The notes below the pieces were generated by a model. It was not told the origin of the DNA. It worked only from the letters and a program-made list of their open reading frames with translations, and ran no database searches. Positions 8,402 to 16,898 of a stretch of DNA of 64,000 bases are shown piece by piece. Both the position numbers and the translations under genes were made by a program. Position 1 is the first letter of the stretch, and each line of letters starts with the position of its first letter. The stretch comes from Modestobacter caceresii (GTDB lineage Bacteria > Actinomycetota > Actinomycetes > Mycobacteriales > Geodermatophilaceae): NCBI RefSeq assembly GCF_000761485.1, contig NZ_JPMX01000058.1, forward strand, positions 17,064-81,063, read 5' to 3'.

Positions 8402-10246
8402 TCAGAACGCGGCTTCGTCGACGTCCATGAGGGCGTTGTCGGTGTGCTCGACGATGAACCGCTCGCTGGTGAGCGTCGGCAGCACCTGGGCGCAGAAGAA
8501 GCGGGTGGCGGCGAGCTTGCCCTCGTAGAAGTGCCGATCGGACTCCGACACCTCGCCGGCCAGCGCGGTCAGCGCGACCTCGGACTGACGGACGAGCAGC
8601 CAGGCGGTGATCAGGTCACCGGTGGCCAGCAGCAGCCGGGAGGTGTTCTGGCCGACCTCGTAGAGCTTGCGGACGTCGGTCTGGGCCGCGGTGAGCTGGC
8701 CGAACATCGCGGTCAGCATCCCCTGGACGTCGCCGAGCGCGGTCGCCAGCAGCGCCCGCTCCTCCTTGAGTCGCCCGTTGCCGGCCTCCGCCGTGATCGT
8801 CGCCTGGACCTGCTCGGCCAGCCAGGTCAGCGCCACCCCGCCGTCCCGCACGATCTTGCGGAAGAAGAAGTCCTGCCCCTGGATCGCCGTGGTGCCCTCG
8901 TAGAGGGTGTCGATCTTGGAGTCCCGGATGTACTGCTCGATCGGGTGGTCCTGCAGGTAGCCGGAACCGCCCAGGGTCTGCAGCGACTCGGCGGTGAGCA
9001 GCTGGGTGGCCCGCTCGGAGCCGTGGCCCTTGACGATCGGCAGCAGCAGGTCGTTGAGCTTGGCGGCGAGGACGGCGTCGGGGCTGTCGGCCGTGCCGGC
9101 GGCCTCGGCCTCCATGACCTGGTCGCGGAAGGTCGCGGTGTACAGGTACAGCGCACGCATGCCCTCGGCGTAGGCCTTCTGCAGCATCAGCGAGCGCCGG
9201 ACGTCGGGGTGGTGGGTGATGGTCACCCGCGGGGCGTCCTTGCTGGCGGCGGTGAGGTCGGCGCCCTGCACCCGCTCCTTCGCGTAGGCCAGCGCGACCT
9301 GGTAGCCGGCGGAGAGGGTCGCGATCGCCTTGGTGCCGACGAACATCCGGGCGTACTCGATCACCTTGAACATCTGGGCGATGCCGTCGTGCACGTCCCC
9401 GACCAGCCAGCCCTTCGCCGGCACCGGGCCGTCGCCGAAGCTCAGCTCGCAGGTGGTGGAGACCTTCAGGCCCATCTTCTTCTCCACGCCGGTCACGTAC
9501 ACGCCGTTGCGCTCGCCGAGCGCGCCGGTGGCCAGGTCCACGTGGTACTTCGGGACGACGAAGAGCGACAGGCCCTTGGTGCCCTGCTTGGCGCCCTCGG
9601 GCCGGGCCAGGACCAGGTGGACGATGTTGTCGCTGAGGTCGTGCTCGGCGGAGGTGATGAAGCGCTTCACCCCGGTGAGGTGCCATGAGCCGTCGGGCTG
9701 CTGCACCGCCCTGGTGCGCCCGGCGCCGACGTCGGAGCCCGCCTCGGGCTCGGTGAGCACCATGGTGGCGCCCCAGAGGTGCTCGATCATCAGCTCGGCC
9801 AGCCGCTGCTGGTCCGGGGTGCCCAGGGAGTGCAGGATGGCGGCGAAGGTGGGGCCGGAGCCGTACATGAACGCCGCGGGGTTGGCGCCGAGCATCATCT
9901 CGAAGGCGGCCCAGCGCAGGCTGAACGGTGCGCCGAACCCGCCGAGCTCGTCCGGCAGGTCGAGCCGCCACCACTCGCCGGCGTTGACCGCGCGGACCGA
10001 CGCCTTGAACGACTCGGGCAGCGTCACCGAGTGCGTCGCCGGGTCGAACACCGGCGGGTTCCGGTCGGCGTCGGTGAAGGAGGCGGCGAGCGGGCCCTCG
10101 GCGAGCCGCCGCACCTCGGCCAGCACCCCGCGGGCCGTCTCGGCGTCCATCTGCTCGAACGGCCCGGTGCCGAACCTGTCCTTGGTGCTCTGGAACTCGA
10201 ACAGGTTGAACTCGAGGTCGCGCAGGTTTGCCGTGTAGTGGCTCAT
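8402..10246 (-). CDS. Acyl-CoA dehydrogenase, long form with C-terminal domain
   Basis: This 614-residue FAD enzyme would catalyse alpha,beta-dehydrogenation of an acyl-CoA and pass electrons to ETF. Family motifs include [21 protein letters not shown] (flavin site), [13 protein letters not shown], and, near the C-terminal helical domain, [20 protein letters not shown] with [16 protein letters not shown], which contains the usual position of the catalytic Glu. About 600 residues with an extra C-terminal domain is typical of the FadE5-like group rather than the 380-residue short enzymes. The start [17 protein letters not shown] (ATG 10246) matches this group. A palindromic operator lies just upstream. 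Confidence 0.88.
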   Translation of the reverse strand: MSHYTANLRDLEFNLFEFQSTKDRFGTGPFEQMDAETARGVLAEVRRLAEGPLAASFTDADRNPPVFDPATHSVTLPESFKASVRAVNAGEWWRLDLPDELGGFGAPFSLRWAAFEMMLGANPAAFMYGSGPTFAAILHSLGTPDQQRLAELMIEHLWGATMVLTEPEAGSDVGAGRTRAVQQPDGSWHLTGVKRFITSAEHDLSDNIVHLVLARPEGAKQGTKGLSLFVVPKYHVDLATGALGERNGVYVTGVEKKMGLKVSTTCELSFGDGPVPAKGWLVGDVHDGIAQMFKVIEYARMFVGTKAIATLSAGYQVALAYAKERVQGADLTAASKDAPRVTITHHPDVRRSLMLQKAYAEGMRALYLYTATFRDQVMEAEAAGTADSPDAVLAAKLNDLLLPIVKGHGSERATQLLTAESLQTLGGSGYLQDHPIEQYIRDSKIDTLYEGTTAIQGQDFFFRKIVRDGGVALTWLAEQVQATITAEAGNGRLKEERALLATALGDVQGMLTAMFGQLTAAQTDVRKLYEVGQNTSRLLLATGDLITAWLLVRQSEVALTALAGEVSESDRHFYEGKLAATRFFCAQVLPTLTSERFIVEHTDNALMDVDEAAF

Positions 10247-10269
10247 GGAGGGCGCTCCCGTGCTCGCTG

Positions 10270-10300
10270 TTGCCCGCGAGCAGGTCCTACTCGCGGGTAA
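10270..10300 (-). promoter_or_regulatory. Palindromic operator before the acyl-CoA dehydrogenase
   Basis: TTGCCCGCGAG and CTCGCGGGTAA are inverted half-sites (10 of 11 positions complementary) separated by nine bases. They lie 24-54 bp before the start codon. The layout suggests a TetR-type repressor site. A similar CCCGCGGGTA palindrome precedes the EtfD gene at 34580-34591. Confidence 0.55.
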
Positions 10301-10363
10301 CAAACGCTATTACCGCCCGGTCGCCAGGGGCAAGCGCCGCGCCGCGCCCGGCCCTCCGGAGGG

Positions 10364-10519
10364 TCAGCCCCTGCCGTGCGCGTCGGGCTCGGTCTCCGGC
10401 GGCGGGTAGACCGGGCCGGCCATGCCGTCGGCGTCGTCCTCGCCCTGGGTGGGGGAGACGGCGCCGCCCAGCGGCTCGACGTCCCGGTCGTCCTGCGGTC
10501 CCTGCGCTGAGCTGGTCAT
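10364..10519 (-). CDS. Small hydrophilic protein, 51 aa
   Basis: ATG 10519 opens a 51-codon frame encoding MTSSAQGPQDDRDVEPLGG at the N-terminus and a Pro/Glu-rich end. It has high third-position GC but no clear ribosome binding site or conserved domain. It lies 44 bp downstream of the 140-aa gene in the same direction. Existence is likely, function unknown. Confidence 0.45.
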   Translation of the reverse strand: MTSSAQGPQDDRDVEPLGGAVSPTQGEDDADGMAGPVYPPPETEPDAHGRG

Positions 10520-10563
10520 GTCCCGAGTCTCGACCGCGCGCGGCCGGGCGGCGAGCCGGCGGG

Positions 10564-10986
10564 TCAGTCGTCCAGGACCGGGCCGGCCTCGTGGCGAGGG
10601 TGCCCGGACGTGCGCTCGCCCTGCTTCATCCGCGCCTCGAGCACGTGGCGGTCACCGCCGGCCAGCTCGTCGCGGGCGCGCTGGTCGAAGGCGCGGTAGG
10701 TGCTCCAGTAGTTGGCGTCGTAGTCCTCGACGACCTGGAAGGTCCACCGGTCGGCGAGCACGTTGCGGCCGACGAGGTCGCGGTCGAGGTCGTCGGCGAG
10801 CTCGGTGTGCCCGGCGTCGCGGAGGCCGGCGACGGCGTCCTGCAGGAGGAGGTCGGCCTTGCCGGTGAGCTGGTGGAAGCCGTACAGCAGGCCGCGGGCC
10901 TGCTCGACGGTCTCGAGGGACTCGGAGAGCTTGCCGAGGGCGGCGATGGTGGCGTCGTCCAGGTCCGGACGCGAGCGGTCGGTCAT
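10564..10986 (-). CDS. Conserved hypothetical protein, 140 aa
   Basis: The product is soluble, mostly helical and acidic. It contains a central stretch LLYGFHQLTGKADLLLQDAVAGL and a tryptophan-containing segment WTFQVVEDYDANYWSTYRAF. I recall similar short proteins in actinobacteria but cannot name a domain with certainty. Start ATG 10986. It is preceded by the palindromic repeat at 11041-11120. Confidence 0.65.
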   Translation of the reverse strand: MTDRSRPDLDDATIAALGKLSESLETVEQARGLLYGFHQLTGKADLLLQDAVAGLRDAGHTELADDLDRDLVGRNVLADRWTFQVVEDYDANYWSTYRAFDQRARDELAGGDRHVLEARMKQGERTSGHPRHEAGPVLDD

Positions 10987-11040
10987 GGACCGATCCTGCG
11001 GGTGCCCGCGTCGTCCTGCCCGGCGGCCCCGCTCAGCAGT

Positions 11041-11120
11041 GATCAGGTGCCCTGATCACCGGCTGTCCCCCTGCACCAGCGTTGGTGCGGGAGGGCAGCG
11101 TTGGATCAGGGCACCTGATC
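11041..11120. repeat. Modular palindromic repeat, copy A
   Basis: The 17-mer GATCAGGTGCCCTGATC at 11041-11057 and its exact reverse complement at 11104-11120 bracket a second imperfect palindrome built on CTGCACCAGC/GTTGGTGCGG (about 15 of 20 positions pair). The whole 80 bp could fold as one cruciform. It lies between the TetR gene (stop at 11129) and the start of the 140-aa gene. A related copy is at 32141-32199. Confidence 0.8.
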
Positions 11121-11128
11121 GACGTCGA

Positions 11129-11791
11129 TCAGGCGGCGGGGGGCCGGGAGCCGGCGACGGCGGAGTCGATGAGCTGCTCGGCCAGCCGGCGCCCGTGCGA
11201 GGCGGGGCCGTCGGGGCCGAGGAGGCCGCCGGAGAGGTACATCCCGTCGATGATCAGGTGGACCTGCGCGGCGAGGTCGTCGCCGCCGCCGGGGATCAGC
11301 TGGTCGGCCAGGCCCTCGAGCCGGGCGTGCAGCTCGAACTTGTAGTCGGCGGCCGCGCTGCGGGCGGGGTGCTGCGGGTCGTCGTACTCGCTGCTGACGT
11401 TGGTGAACGGGCAGCCGCGGAAACCGACGCTGGTGACGTCGGAGTCGACGGCGTCGACCACCGCCAGGAGCGCGGCCCGCGGGTCGTCCCGGTGCCGGGC
11501 CAGCTCGGCGTCGATGGAGGCGAGCACGGTGGCGGCCTTGCGCGAGAGGTAGGCGCCGACCAGGTCGTCCTTGCTCTTGAAGAGCCGGTAGACCGTCATC
11601 TTGCCCAGGCCGGTCTCCCGGACGAGTTCGTCCATCCCGACGCTGCGGGAGCTGCGCGCCGAGAAGAGACGCTCGGCGGTGTCCAGGACGATCTCCTGCC
11701 GCTCCGCGCGGGAACGACGGGCCGGCACGGTGCCGTCCTCAGGTGCGTGGAGGGAGAGTGCTGCGGCGGTCACGGTCTGATCGTGCAGCAC
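11129..11791 (-). CDS. TetR/AcrR family transcriptional regulator
   Basis: This 220-residue protein has an N-terminal TetR helix-turn-helix (residues about 28-75) including RQEIVLDTAERLF and GLGKMTVYRLFKSKDDLVGAYL. The C-terminal ligand domain is of the type with a GCPF motif (GFRGCPFTNVSSEY), often annotated TetR_C with a conserved Cys. Start ATG 11791; the first ~25 residues are poorly conserved so a later start is possible. Its target is not evident; the acyl-CoA dehydrogenase operator about 0.8 kb away is one candidate. Confidence 0.82.
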   Translation of the reverse strand: MLHDQTVTAAALSLHAPEDGTVPARRSRAERQEIVLDTAERLFSARSSRSVGMDELVRETGLGKMTVYRLFKSKDDLVGAYLSRKAATVLASIDAELARHRDDPRAALLAVVDAVDSDVTSVGFRGCPFTNVSSEYDDPQHPARSAAADYKFELHARLEGLADQLIPGGGDDLAAQVHLIIDGMYLSGGLLGPDGPASHGRRLAEQLIDSAVAGSRPPAA

Positions 11792-11929
11792 ATCGTGACG
11801 GAGCGGTTCGCGGCACGCCGGGGTGCGCAGGGCCCTGACCAGGGCATCCGGGGCGGGAGGGGCATCCCGGGGCGGCGGGGGACTGTGAGGCGGGTGTGAC
11901 TCTCCGCCAGGAGAGCTGGTCGCGCCCGC

Positions 11930-12052
11930 TCAGTTGCGGCGGATCCGCCGGGGGTTGGCCAGCATCCGGATGGCCGTCGCCTGCTGCGCGGTCTGCTCCT
12001 CGTCGGGGGTGGCGGTGTCGTCCAGCTGCGGGTCGCGTTCGTCGTCGTGCAC
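11930..12052 (-). CDS. Small charged protein, 40 aa
   Basis: GTG 12052, with GGGGAGG nine bases upstream, opens a 40-codon frame. The N-terminal half is acidic (DERDPQLDDTATPDEEQ) and the C-terminal end is basic (MLANPRRIRRN). It lies 68 bp after the metal permease and may be the last gene of that transcript. No known domain. Confidence 0.45.
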   Translation of the reverse strand: MHDDERDPQLDDTATPDEEQTAQQATAIRMLANPRRIRRN

Positions 12053-12120
12053 GTGTCCCACCCTCCCCGTCGGGCCTGCGGAGGGACAGCCCCCGGACGG
12101 GTGGACGACGGAGACGTCGA

Positions 12121-13002
12121 TCACCTGGTGCGGTCGGGCACCAGGTGTGGCACGTCCAGCACCGGGGCGGGGGTCTCCCGCGGGGCGCGGGCCCGGGTGA
12201 GGGGCAGCGTGACCGCCCAGGTCAGCACGGCGAGGGTGGTGACGAAGAAGCTCGGCGGCAGGTTGACCATCGCCGAGAGCACCAGGCCGAACCAGACGCT
12301 GCCCAGGGCGATGGCCACGGCGATCGCGGCCACCAGCCCGGGCCGGGCGGTCATCCGCAGCGCCGCCGCGGCCGGGGTGACCACGAGGGCGAACAGCAGC
12401 AGCGTGCCCACCACCTGCACGGCCATCGTGATGGTCAGCGCGAGCAGGACGACGAAGGCCACGCCCAGCGCCCGCACCGGGACCCCGCGGGCCTCGGCCA
12501 CGGTCGGGTCCACCGAGGCGAACACGAGGGGCCGGGCGATGACCGCGAGCACGCCGACCACGAGCAGGGTGAACCCGCCGAAGACCCACAGCTGGTCGGT
12601 GGAGATGGCCAGCAGGTTGCCGAACAGCACGGTGGTGGTGGCGCTGGCGTTGGCCGTGGCCAGCGAGGCGAACAGCACGCCGAGGCCGGTGGCGAACGCG
12701 AGGATCGTGCCGGTGGCCACCTCGCGGTCGGCCACCCGCTTGCCGAACAGCCCGATCAACAGCCCGCCACCGACGCAGAACACCGCCAGGCCCAGCGTCA
12801 CCGGGGCGCCGACCAGGATGGCGCCGGTCGCGCCGGGGAAGCCGATGTGGGCCAGGGCGTGCGCGGCGAAGGCGTTCTGCCGGGTGACGACGAACCAGCC
12901 CATCAGCCCGGCGGCCAGCGCGACCATCGAACCGCCGAGCAGGGCGTGCTGCATGAACGTGGTCTGCAGCACCTGCAGCCAGTTCTCCTGGAAGGTGACC
13001 AC
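12121..13002 (-). CDS. Zinc/manganese ABC transporter permease (ZnuB/MntB family)
   Basis: This 293-residue protein has about eight membrane segments and matches the ABC-3 permease family: MQHALLGGSMVALAAGLMGWFVV at the N-terminus, ALAHIGFPGATGA, and the loop VDPTVAEARGVPVRALG that contacts the ATPase. It starts at GTG 13002, four bases after the stop of the ATPase gene. A Pro-rich tail of about 25 residues is not part of the family core. It forms the channel of the zinc/manganese importer encoded by the three genes. Confidence 0.87.
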   Translation of the reverse strand: MVTFQENWLQVLQTTFMQHALLGGSMVALAAGLMGWFVVTRQNAFAAHALAHIGFPGATGAILVGAPVTLGLAVFCVGGGLLIGLFGKRVADREVATGTILAFATGLGVLFASLATANASATTTVLFGNLLAISTDQLWVFGGFTLLVVGVLAVIARPLVFASVDPTVAEARGVPVRALGVAFVVLLALTITMAVQVVGTLLLFALVVTPAAAALRMTARPGLVAAIAVAIALGSVWFGLVLSAMVNLPPSFFVTTLAVLTWAVTLPLTRARAPRETPAPVLDVPHLVPDRTR

Positions 13003-13006
13003 CGGC

Positions 13007-13804
13007 TCAACCGCCCCGGGTGAAGAGATCGCCCTGCGCGGTGCGCACCACCCGGACCGGGGTGCCGTACAGGTGGGTGAGCAGGTCCTCGGTGACGACG
13101 GCGTCGATCGGGTCGTGGTGCGGGTGGCCGTCGAGCAGGTAGACGGCGTCGGTGAGCACGGGCAGCAGCGGGTTGAGGTCGTGCGCGACGACCAGCACCG
13201 TGACCCGGCGCTCGCGGGTGAGCTCGCCGAGCAGCGCGACCACCTCGTGCTGGTTGCGCAGGTCGAGGTTGGCCAGCGGCTCGTCGAGCAGCAGCAGCTC
13301 GGCGTCGTCGACGATGGCCTGGGCGATCGCGACCCGCTGCTGCTGGCCGCCGGACAGTTCGGACATCCGCCGGTCGGCGTAGCCGTCGGCGCCGACCCGG
13401 CGCAGCGCGTCGTCGACCCGGGCCCGCTCGGCGGCCGAGGCGCGGCGCAGCCCGAAGCGGCCCCCGGTGAGGCCGAGCATCACCAGGTCGCGGGCGCGCA
13501 CCGCCTCGCCCAGTGCGGCGGTGTAGTTCTGCGGCACGTAGCCGATCCGGCGGTCGCCGCGGCTGGGGGTGCGACCCAGCACCTCGACCCGCCCGCCGGC
13601 CGGGGGCAGCATGCCGAGGACCAGCTGGAACAGCGTGGTCTTCCCGGCGCCGTTGGGGCCGATGACCCCGACCACGGCGCCGGTGGGCACGGTGAGCGTG
13701 CCCTGCGACCAGACGACCCGGCCACCGCGGACGACCGAGACGTCGTCGAGGACGAGCGCCGCTGGCCGCGCGGCGGCCGGGTCAGCCGTCGGGACGTCTG
13801 TCAC
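13007..13804 (-). CDS. Zinc/manganese ABC transporter ATP-binding protein (ZnuC-like)
   Basis: The 265-residue ATPase has Walker A GPNGAGKTT, signature LSGGQQQRVAIAQAI, Walker B ELLLLDEPLANLD and the H-loop VLVVAHDLN, as in ZnuC/MntB-type proteins. GTG 13804 overlaps the stop of the binding-protein gene in GTGA, so the proper N-terminus is VTDVPTADPAAARP. It energises metal uptake at the inner face of the membrane. Confidence 0.87.
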   Translation of the reverse strand: MTDVPTADPAAARPAALVLDDVSVVRGGRVVWSQGTLTVPTGAVVGVIGPNGAGKTTLFQLVLGMLPPAGGRVEVLGRTPSRGDRRIGYVPQNYTAALGEAVRARDLVMLGLTGGRFGLRRASAAERARVDDALRRVGADGYADRRMSELSGGQQQRVAIAQAIVDDAELLLLDEPLANLDLRNQHEVVALLGELTRERRVTVLVVAHDLNPLLPVLTDAVYLLDGHPHHDPIDAVVTEDLLTHLYGTPVRVVRTAQGDLFTRGG

Positions 13805-14856
13805 TGACCCCCACCGAGTGCGTTCGACAGCTGCTGCAGCTGGTCCAGCTGCCAGGACACCAAGGACGACTCCCCGTCCGGCGCCGACTCGGTGACCTCG
13901 ACGACCGGCACGTCGGCCGCCTCCGCCGCGGCGCGCAGCTGCTCGGGGACGCTGCCCTCCGTCTGAGAGTTGTACACCAGCACGTCGACCGAGCCGGCGG
14001 TCAGCGCCGCCTCGAAGGCGGCCACGTCGCCGGGCGCGGGGTCGGTCTCGTTGCTGGCGGCGTCGCGGTAGCCCTCGGGGGTGGCGTCGGTCAGGCCGAT
14101 CGCCTCGGCGGTGTACTGGAACACGCTCTCCGTGGCGGCGTAGGAACGCCCGGCGGCCGCGGTCTCCAGCGCCGCCAGCTCGTCCAGGTAGGGCTGCAGG
14201 TCCGCCTCCCAGGCCTCCGCCTGCTCGGCGAAGTGGTCGGCGGCGTCGGGCGACAGCTCGCTGAGCTGCTCGGTCACCGCGGCGGCGACGTCCTGGACGT
14301 ACTCCGGGGAGTACCACAGGTGCGGGTTCACCCCGCCGTGCGCGTGCCCCTCCTCGCCCTCGGCGTGCTCTTCCTCGGCGTGCTCCTCGCCCTCCGCGTG
14401 CTCCTCTTCCTCGGCGTGCTCCTCGTCCTCGGCGTGCCCATCCTCCTCGATGCCGACCACCTCGGACGCATCGACGACGGCGGTGTCGGAGCCCGAGGTG
14501 GCGACGGCGTCGGCGGCCCAGTGGTCGTAGTCGGCCCCGTTGAGCACGGCCAGGTCGGCGTCGGAGAACGCCGCGATGTCGGCGGTCGTCGGCTCGTAGT
14601 CGTGCGGGTCGACCGCGGAGGAGGCGAGCACGGTGGTGACGTTCGCGCAGTCGCCGCCCAGCTGCTCGACGATGCTGCCCCACTGGCTCACCGAGACGAC
14701 GACGTCGAGCACCTCACCGGGGCAGTCCGCCTCGTCGGCCTGGGTCGTCGTGGTCCCGGCGCCGGCGCTGGAGCCGCCGCAGGCGGCGAGGGTCAGCGTG
14801 GCGGTGGCGGCCACGGCGGCGAGCGTCGGACGGCGGAACAGGTCGAGGCGGCGCAC
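13801..14856 (-). CDS. Zinc/manganese-binding lipoprotein of an ABC importer (ZnuA-like)
   Basis: A 351-residue exported protein with lipobox LAAC (Cys26). The mature part has the cluster A-I metal-binding fold: VSVSQWGSIVEQLGG, SSAVDPHDYEPT, and VNPHLWYSPEYV after the variable loop. That loop (residues about 133-167) is a tandem run of EEHAE-type units ending in GHAHGG. His/acidic loops of this kind in ZnuA proteins are thought to gather Zn2+. First gene of the operon with ATPase and permease; a Zur-like box lies 38 bp upstream. Confidence 0.87.
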   Translation of the reverse strand: MRRLDLFRRPTLAAVAATATLTLAACGGSSAGAGTTTTQADEADCPGEVLDVVVSVSQWGSIVEQLGGDCANVTTVLASSAVDPHDYEPTTADIAAFSDADLAVLNGADYDHWAADAVATSGSDTAVVDASEVVGIEEDGHAEDEEHAEEEEHAEGEEHAEEEHAEGEEGHAHGGVNPHLWYSPEYVQDVAAAVTEQLSELSPDAADHFAEQAEAWEADLQPYLDELAALETAAAGRSYAATESVFQYTAEAIGLTDATPEGYRDAASNETDPAPGDVAAFEAALTAGSVDVLVYNSQTEGSVPEQLRAAAEAADVPVVEVTESAPDGESSLVSWQLDQLQQLSNALGGGQ

Positions 14857-14893
14857 GGGAGTTCCTCACGGGGGCAGTTACTGGGAATGGTCG

Positions 14894-14908
14894 TCACAAT
14901 CAGTATCA
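14894..14908 (-). promoter_or_regulatory. Putative Zur box
   Basis: The minus strand reads TGATACTGATTGTGA, close to the actinobacterial Zur consensus TGANAATGATTNTCA (11 of 13 defined positions). It lies 38-52 bp before the zinc-binding lipoprotein gene, where a repressor would block transcription. Confidence 0.5.
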
Positions 14909-14984
14909 CCCCAGCCGTGCGCTGTGTCGATGTCGGCCCTCCCACAGTGAGCCCGCCCCGGTCCCGGCCCGCTACCGTCCGGGC

Positions 14985-15167
14985 GTGCCGATCCAGCCCG
15001 GACGTACTCCGGTCCGTCCGCCGACCGCCCCACCCCGGCGGACGCCGCGGACGCCGGACCGTCGGCCCGGGCCCGCACCGGCCCCCGCCCCGCCGGGCCG
15101 TCACCAGCCGGGCCCCGAGGAGCCGGGCCCGAAGGAGCCGGGCCCCGAGGAGCCGGGCCGGGACTGA
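14985..15167 (+). CDS. Small proline-rich protein, 60 aa
   Basis: GTG 14985 may be a leaderless start: a TACCGT box lies about nine bases upstream. The product is almost all Pro, Arg, Gly and Glu, ending in a repeat of PGPEEPGPKEPGPEEPG. Low complexity and lack of homologues that I can recall make this a tentative call. Confidence 0.35.
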   Translation: MPIQPGRTPVRPPTAPPRRTPRTPDRRPGPAPAPAPPGRHQPGPEEPGPKEPGPEEPGRD

Positions 15168-15195
15168 GCCGGTACCGGCCCGCGTCAGGCGGGCG

Positions 15196-15360
15196 TCAGG
15201 CCCCGGTCACCCGGTTCTCCGGGTCCACGCCCGCCGCCGGGTCGGCCCCCTCGGCCGGCTGCTCGGGGTGTGGCGTGCGCCCGGTGTCGTGCTGGTCGGC
15301 GCGGGCCTCGCCCTCGGCGGGCTCTTCGGGGTGCGGGGTGCGTCCGTTGCTCTCGGTCAT
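15196..15360 (-). CDS. Small hydrophilic protein with internal repeat, 54 aa
   Basis: Starting at ATG 15360 (MTESNGRTPHPEEPAEG), the 54-residue product contains a near-duplicated motif GRTPHPE(E/Q)PAEG about 21 residues apart. It is acidic, with no hydrophobic core. It is similar in character to the small proteins at 7850-8287 and 10364-10519. Function unknown. Confidence 0.45.
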   Translation of the reverse strand: MTESNGRTPHPEEPAEGEARADQHDTGRTPHPEQPAEGADPAAGVDPENRVTGA

Positions 15361-15396
15361 GTCCGCCCCGTGCCCCCGTCCGGCGCGGCGCAACCA

Positions 15397-16320
15397 TCAG
15401 CCGACCGGCGTCGCCGCGGGAGTCTGGGCCAGCAGCGCCCGGACCTCGTCGTCGTCCGGCAGCGCACCGCGTGCCCCCGGCCCGGTGGTCGACAGCGCCG
15501 CCGCCGTGACCGCGTAACGGACCGCGTCGGCCAGCGTCTCGCCCCGGTCCAGTGCGCTGCTCAGCGCACCGCAGAGGCAGTCTCCGGCGCCGGTGGTGTC
15601 GACCGGCCGGACCGGCGGTGGCCCCTGCACGAGCGCCGGGCCGTCCGCCGGCACCACCAGTGCCCCCCGCGCGCCGAGGGTGACCACCGCCGACCGCACA
15701 CCCAGCCCGCGGGCCAGCTCGGCCAGCTCGGCGGGGGAGAGGTCGCCGGGCGGCGCGCCGGCCAGCCGGCGCAGCTCGTGCTCGTTGGGCACCAGCACGT
15801 CGACCCGGGCCAGCAGGTCGGCCGGCAGTGGCTGCGACGGCGCGGGGTTCAGCACGACGGTGCCCCGGGTGGCGGCGGCCGCGGCTCGGACCGTGTCCAG
15901 CGGGGTCTCCAGCTGGAGCAGCAGCACGCCTGCGCGGTGCACCGACTCCACGTCGACGTCCGCCGGGGTGAGCTCGGCGTTGGCGCCGGGCACCACCACG
16001 ATCAGGTTCTCCCCGCCGTCCGCCTCCACCGGGATCGTCGCCGTCCCGGTGGGCACGCCCTCGGTGCGGTGCACCCGGCCCACGTTGACCCGCGCGTCGG
16101 CGAGTGCGGCGAGCTGCCGGCCGGCGGCCGGGTCGGTGCCGACCCGGCCGACCATGTGCACCCCGGTGCCCAGCCGGCCGGCCGCGGCGGCCTGGTTGGC
16201 GCCCTTGCCCCCGGGCAGGACGGCGACCGATGAGCCGATGACGGTCTCCCCGCGGCCGGGCAGCCGGTCGACGGTCACCACGACGTCCTCGTTGAGGCTC
16301 CCCACCACGGTCACGGACAC
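15397..16320 (-). CDS. rbsK: Ribokinase (PfkB family)
   Basis: This 307-residue sugar kinase has the two PfkB signatures: GGKGANQAAAAGRLG near residue 42 and the C-terminal DTTGAGDCLCGAL with the catalytic Asp. NEDVVVTVDRLPGRGET at the N-terminus is the ribose-binding region. GTG 16320 is chosen because GGGAG lies seven bases upstream. It would phosphorylate D-ribose to ribose 5-phosphate. No ribose transporter is adjacent, so a related nucleoside or sugar substrate remains possible. Confidence 0.85.
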   Translation of the reverse strand: MSVTVVGSLNEDVVVTVDRLPGRGETVIGSSVAVLPGGKGANQAAAAGRLGTGVHMVGRVGTDPAAGRQLAALADARVNVGRVHRTEGVPTGTATIPVEADGGENLIVVVPGANAELTPADVDVESVHRAGVLLLQLETPLDTVRAAAAATRGTVVLNPAPSQPLPADLLARVDVLVPNEHELRRLAGAPPGDLSPAELAELARGLGVRSAVVTLGARGALVVPADGPALVQGPPPVRPVDTTGAGDCLCGALSSALDRGETLADAVRYAVTAAALSTTGPGARGALPDDDEVRALLAQTPAATPVG

Positions 16321-16352
16321 GGCGCGCTCCCGGTGATCAGCACCCGGCCAGC

Positions 16353-16850
16353 CTAGGAGGGCCGCTCGGTCCGCCGCCGCAGCGGCAGCAGGTACCAGGT
16401 GGTCAGCCCGACGACGCCGATGGCCGCGCACACCGCGATCGCCGGCCATCGGCCGAGGACCACGTCCAGCACGAGCAGCACCGCACTGACGACGCCGACC
16501 AGGAGCAGGCCGAGGCCGATCATCAGCGACCGGTCGGCGAACTGGACGATCGCCGCCTTCTGCCGCCGCCGGAACAGCATCCGGTGGAAGGAGACCGGGG
16601 CGATGAGGACGACGGTGGCCAGGCCGGTGCTGGTCATGGTGACCGAGTAGACCGCCGTCCCGAAGACGCCCAGGTCGGCGAAGCGCGCCTGGAACGGCAG
16701 GGTCAGCAGGAAGGCGAAGAGGACCTGGACGGCGGTGATCGCCACCCGGATCTCCTGCAGCACCTCGTTGACGTTGCGGTCCAGCACCTGGTCGAGCGTC
16801 TCGCCACGAGCCAGTGCAGACCGCTGCGCGTCGAACAGTTTCTCCGCCAC
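16353..16850 (-). CDS. DUF6328 family membrane protein
   Basis: The product (about 165 residues) starts with a charged helix containing LDQVLDRNVNEVLQEIRV, followed by four hydrophobic segments beginning VQVLFAFLLTLPFQARF, which is the DUF6328 pattern. The function of this family is unknown. The start is uncertain: I chose GTG 16850 because the frame further upstream overlaps the divergent DUF3140 promoter. Divergent from the DUF3140 gene with a 48-bp gap. Confidence 0.7.
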   Translation of the reverse strand: MAEKLFDAQRSALARGETLDQVLDRNVNEVLQEIRVAITAVQVLFAFLLTLPFQARFADLGVFGTAVYSVTMTSTGLATVVLIAPVSFHRMLFRRRQKAAIVQFADRSLMIGLGLLLVGVVSAVLLVLDVVLGRWPAIAVCAAIGVVGLTTWYLLPLRRRTERPS

Positions 16851-16898
16851 CTGCCTGCGGTACCGCAGCCGCAGCCGATCGACACCCGGGAGACGCGC

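Noticed and set aside
12047-13807. Long plus-strand open frames opposite the zinc transporter genes, and similar long frames opposite clpB, glcDEF, grpE and the 972-aa oxidoreductase
   Set aside because: They are antisense shadows caused by high GC; proteins are low-complexity Arg/Ala/Gly/Val-rich with no family resemblance, while the opposite strand has clear domains.
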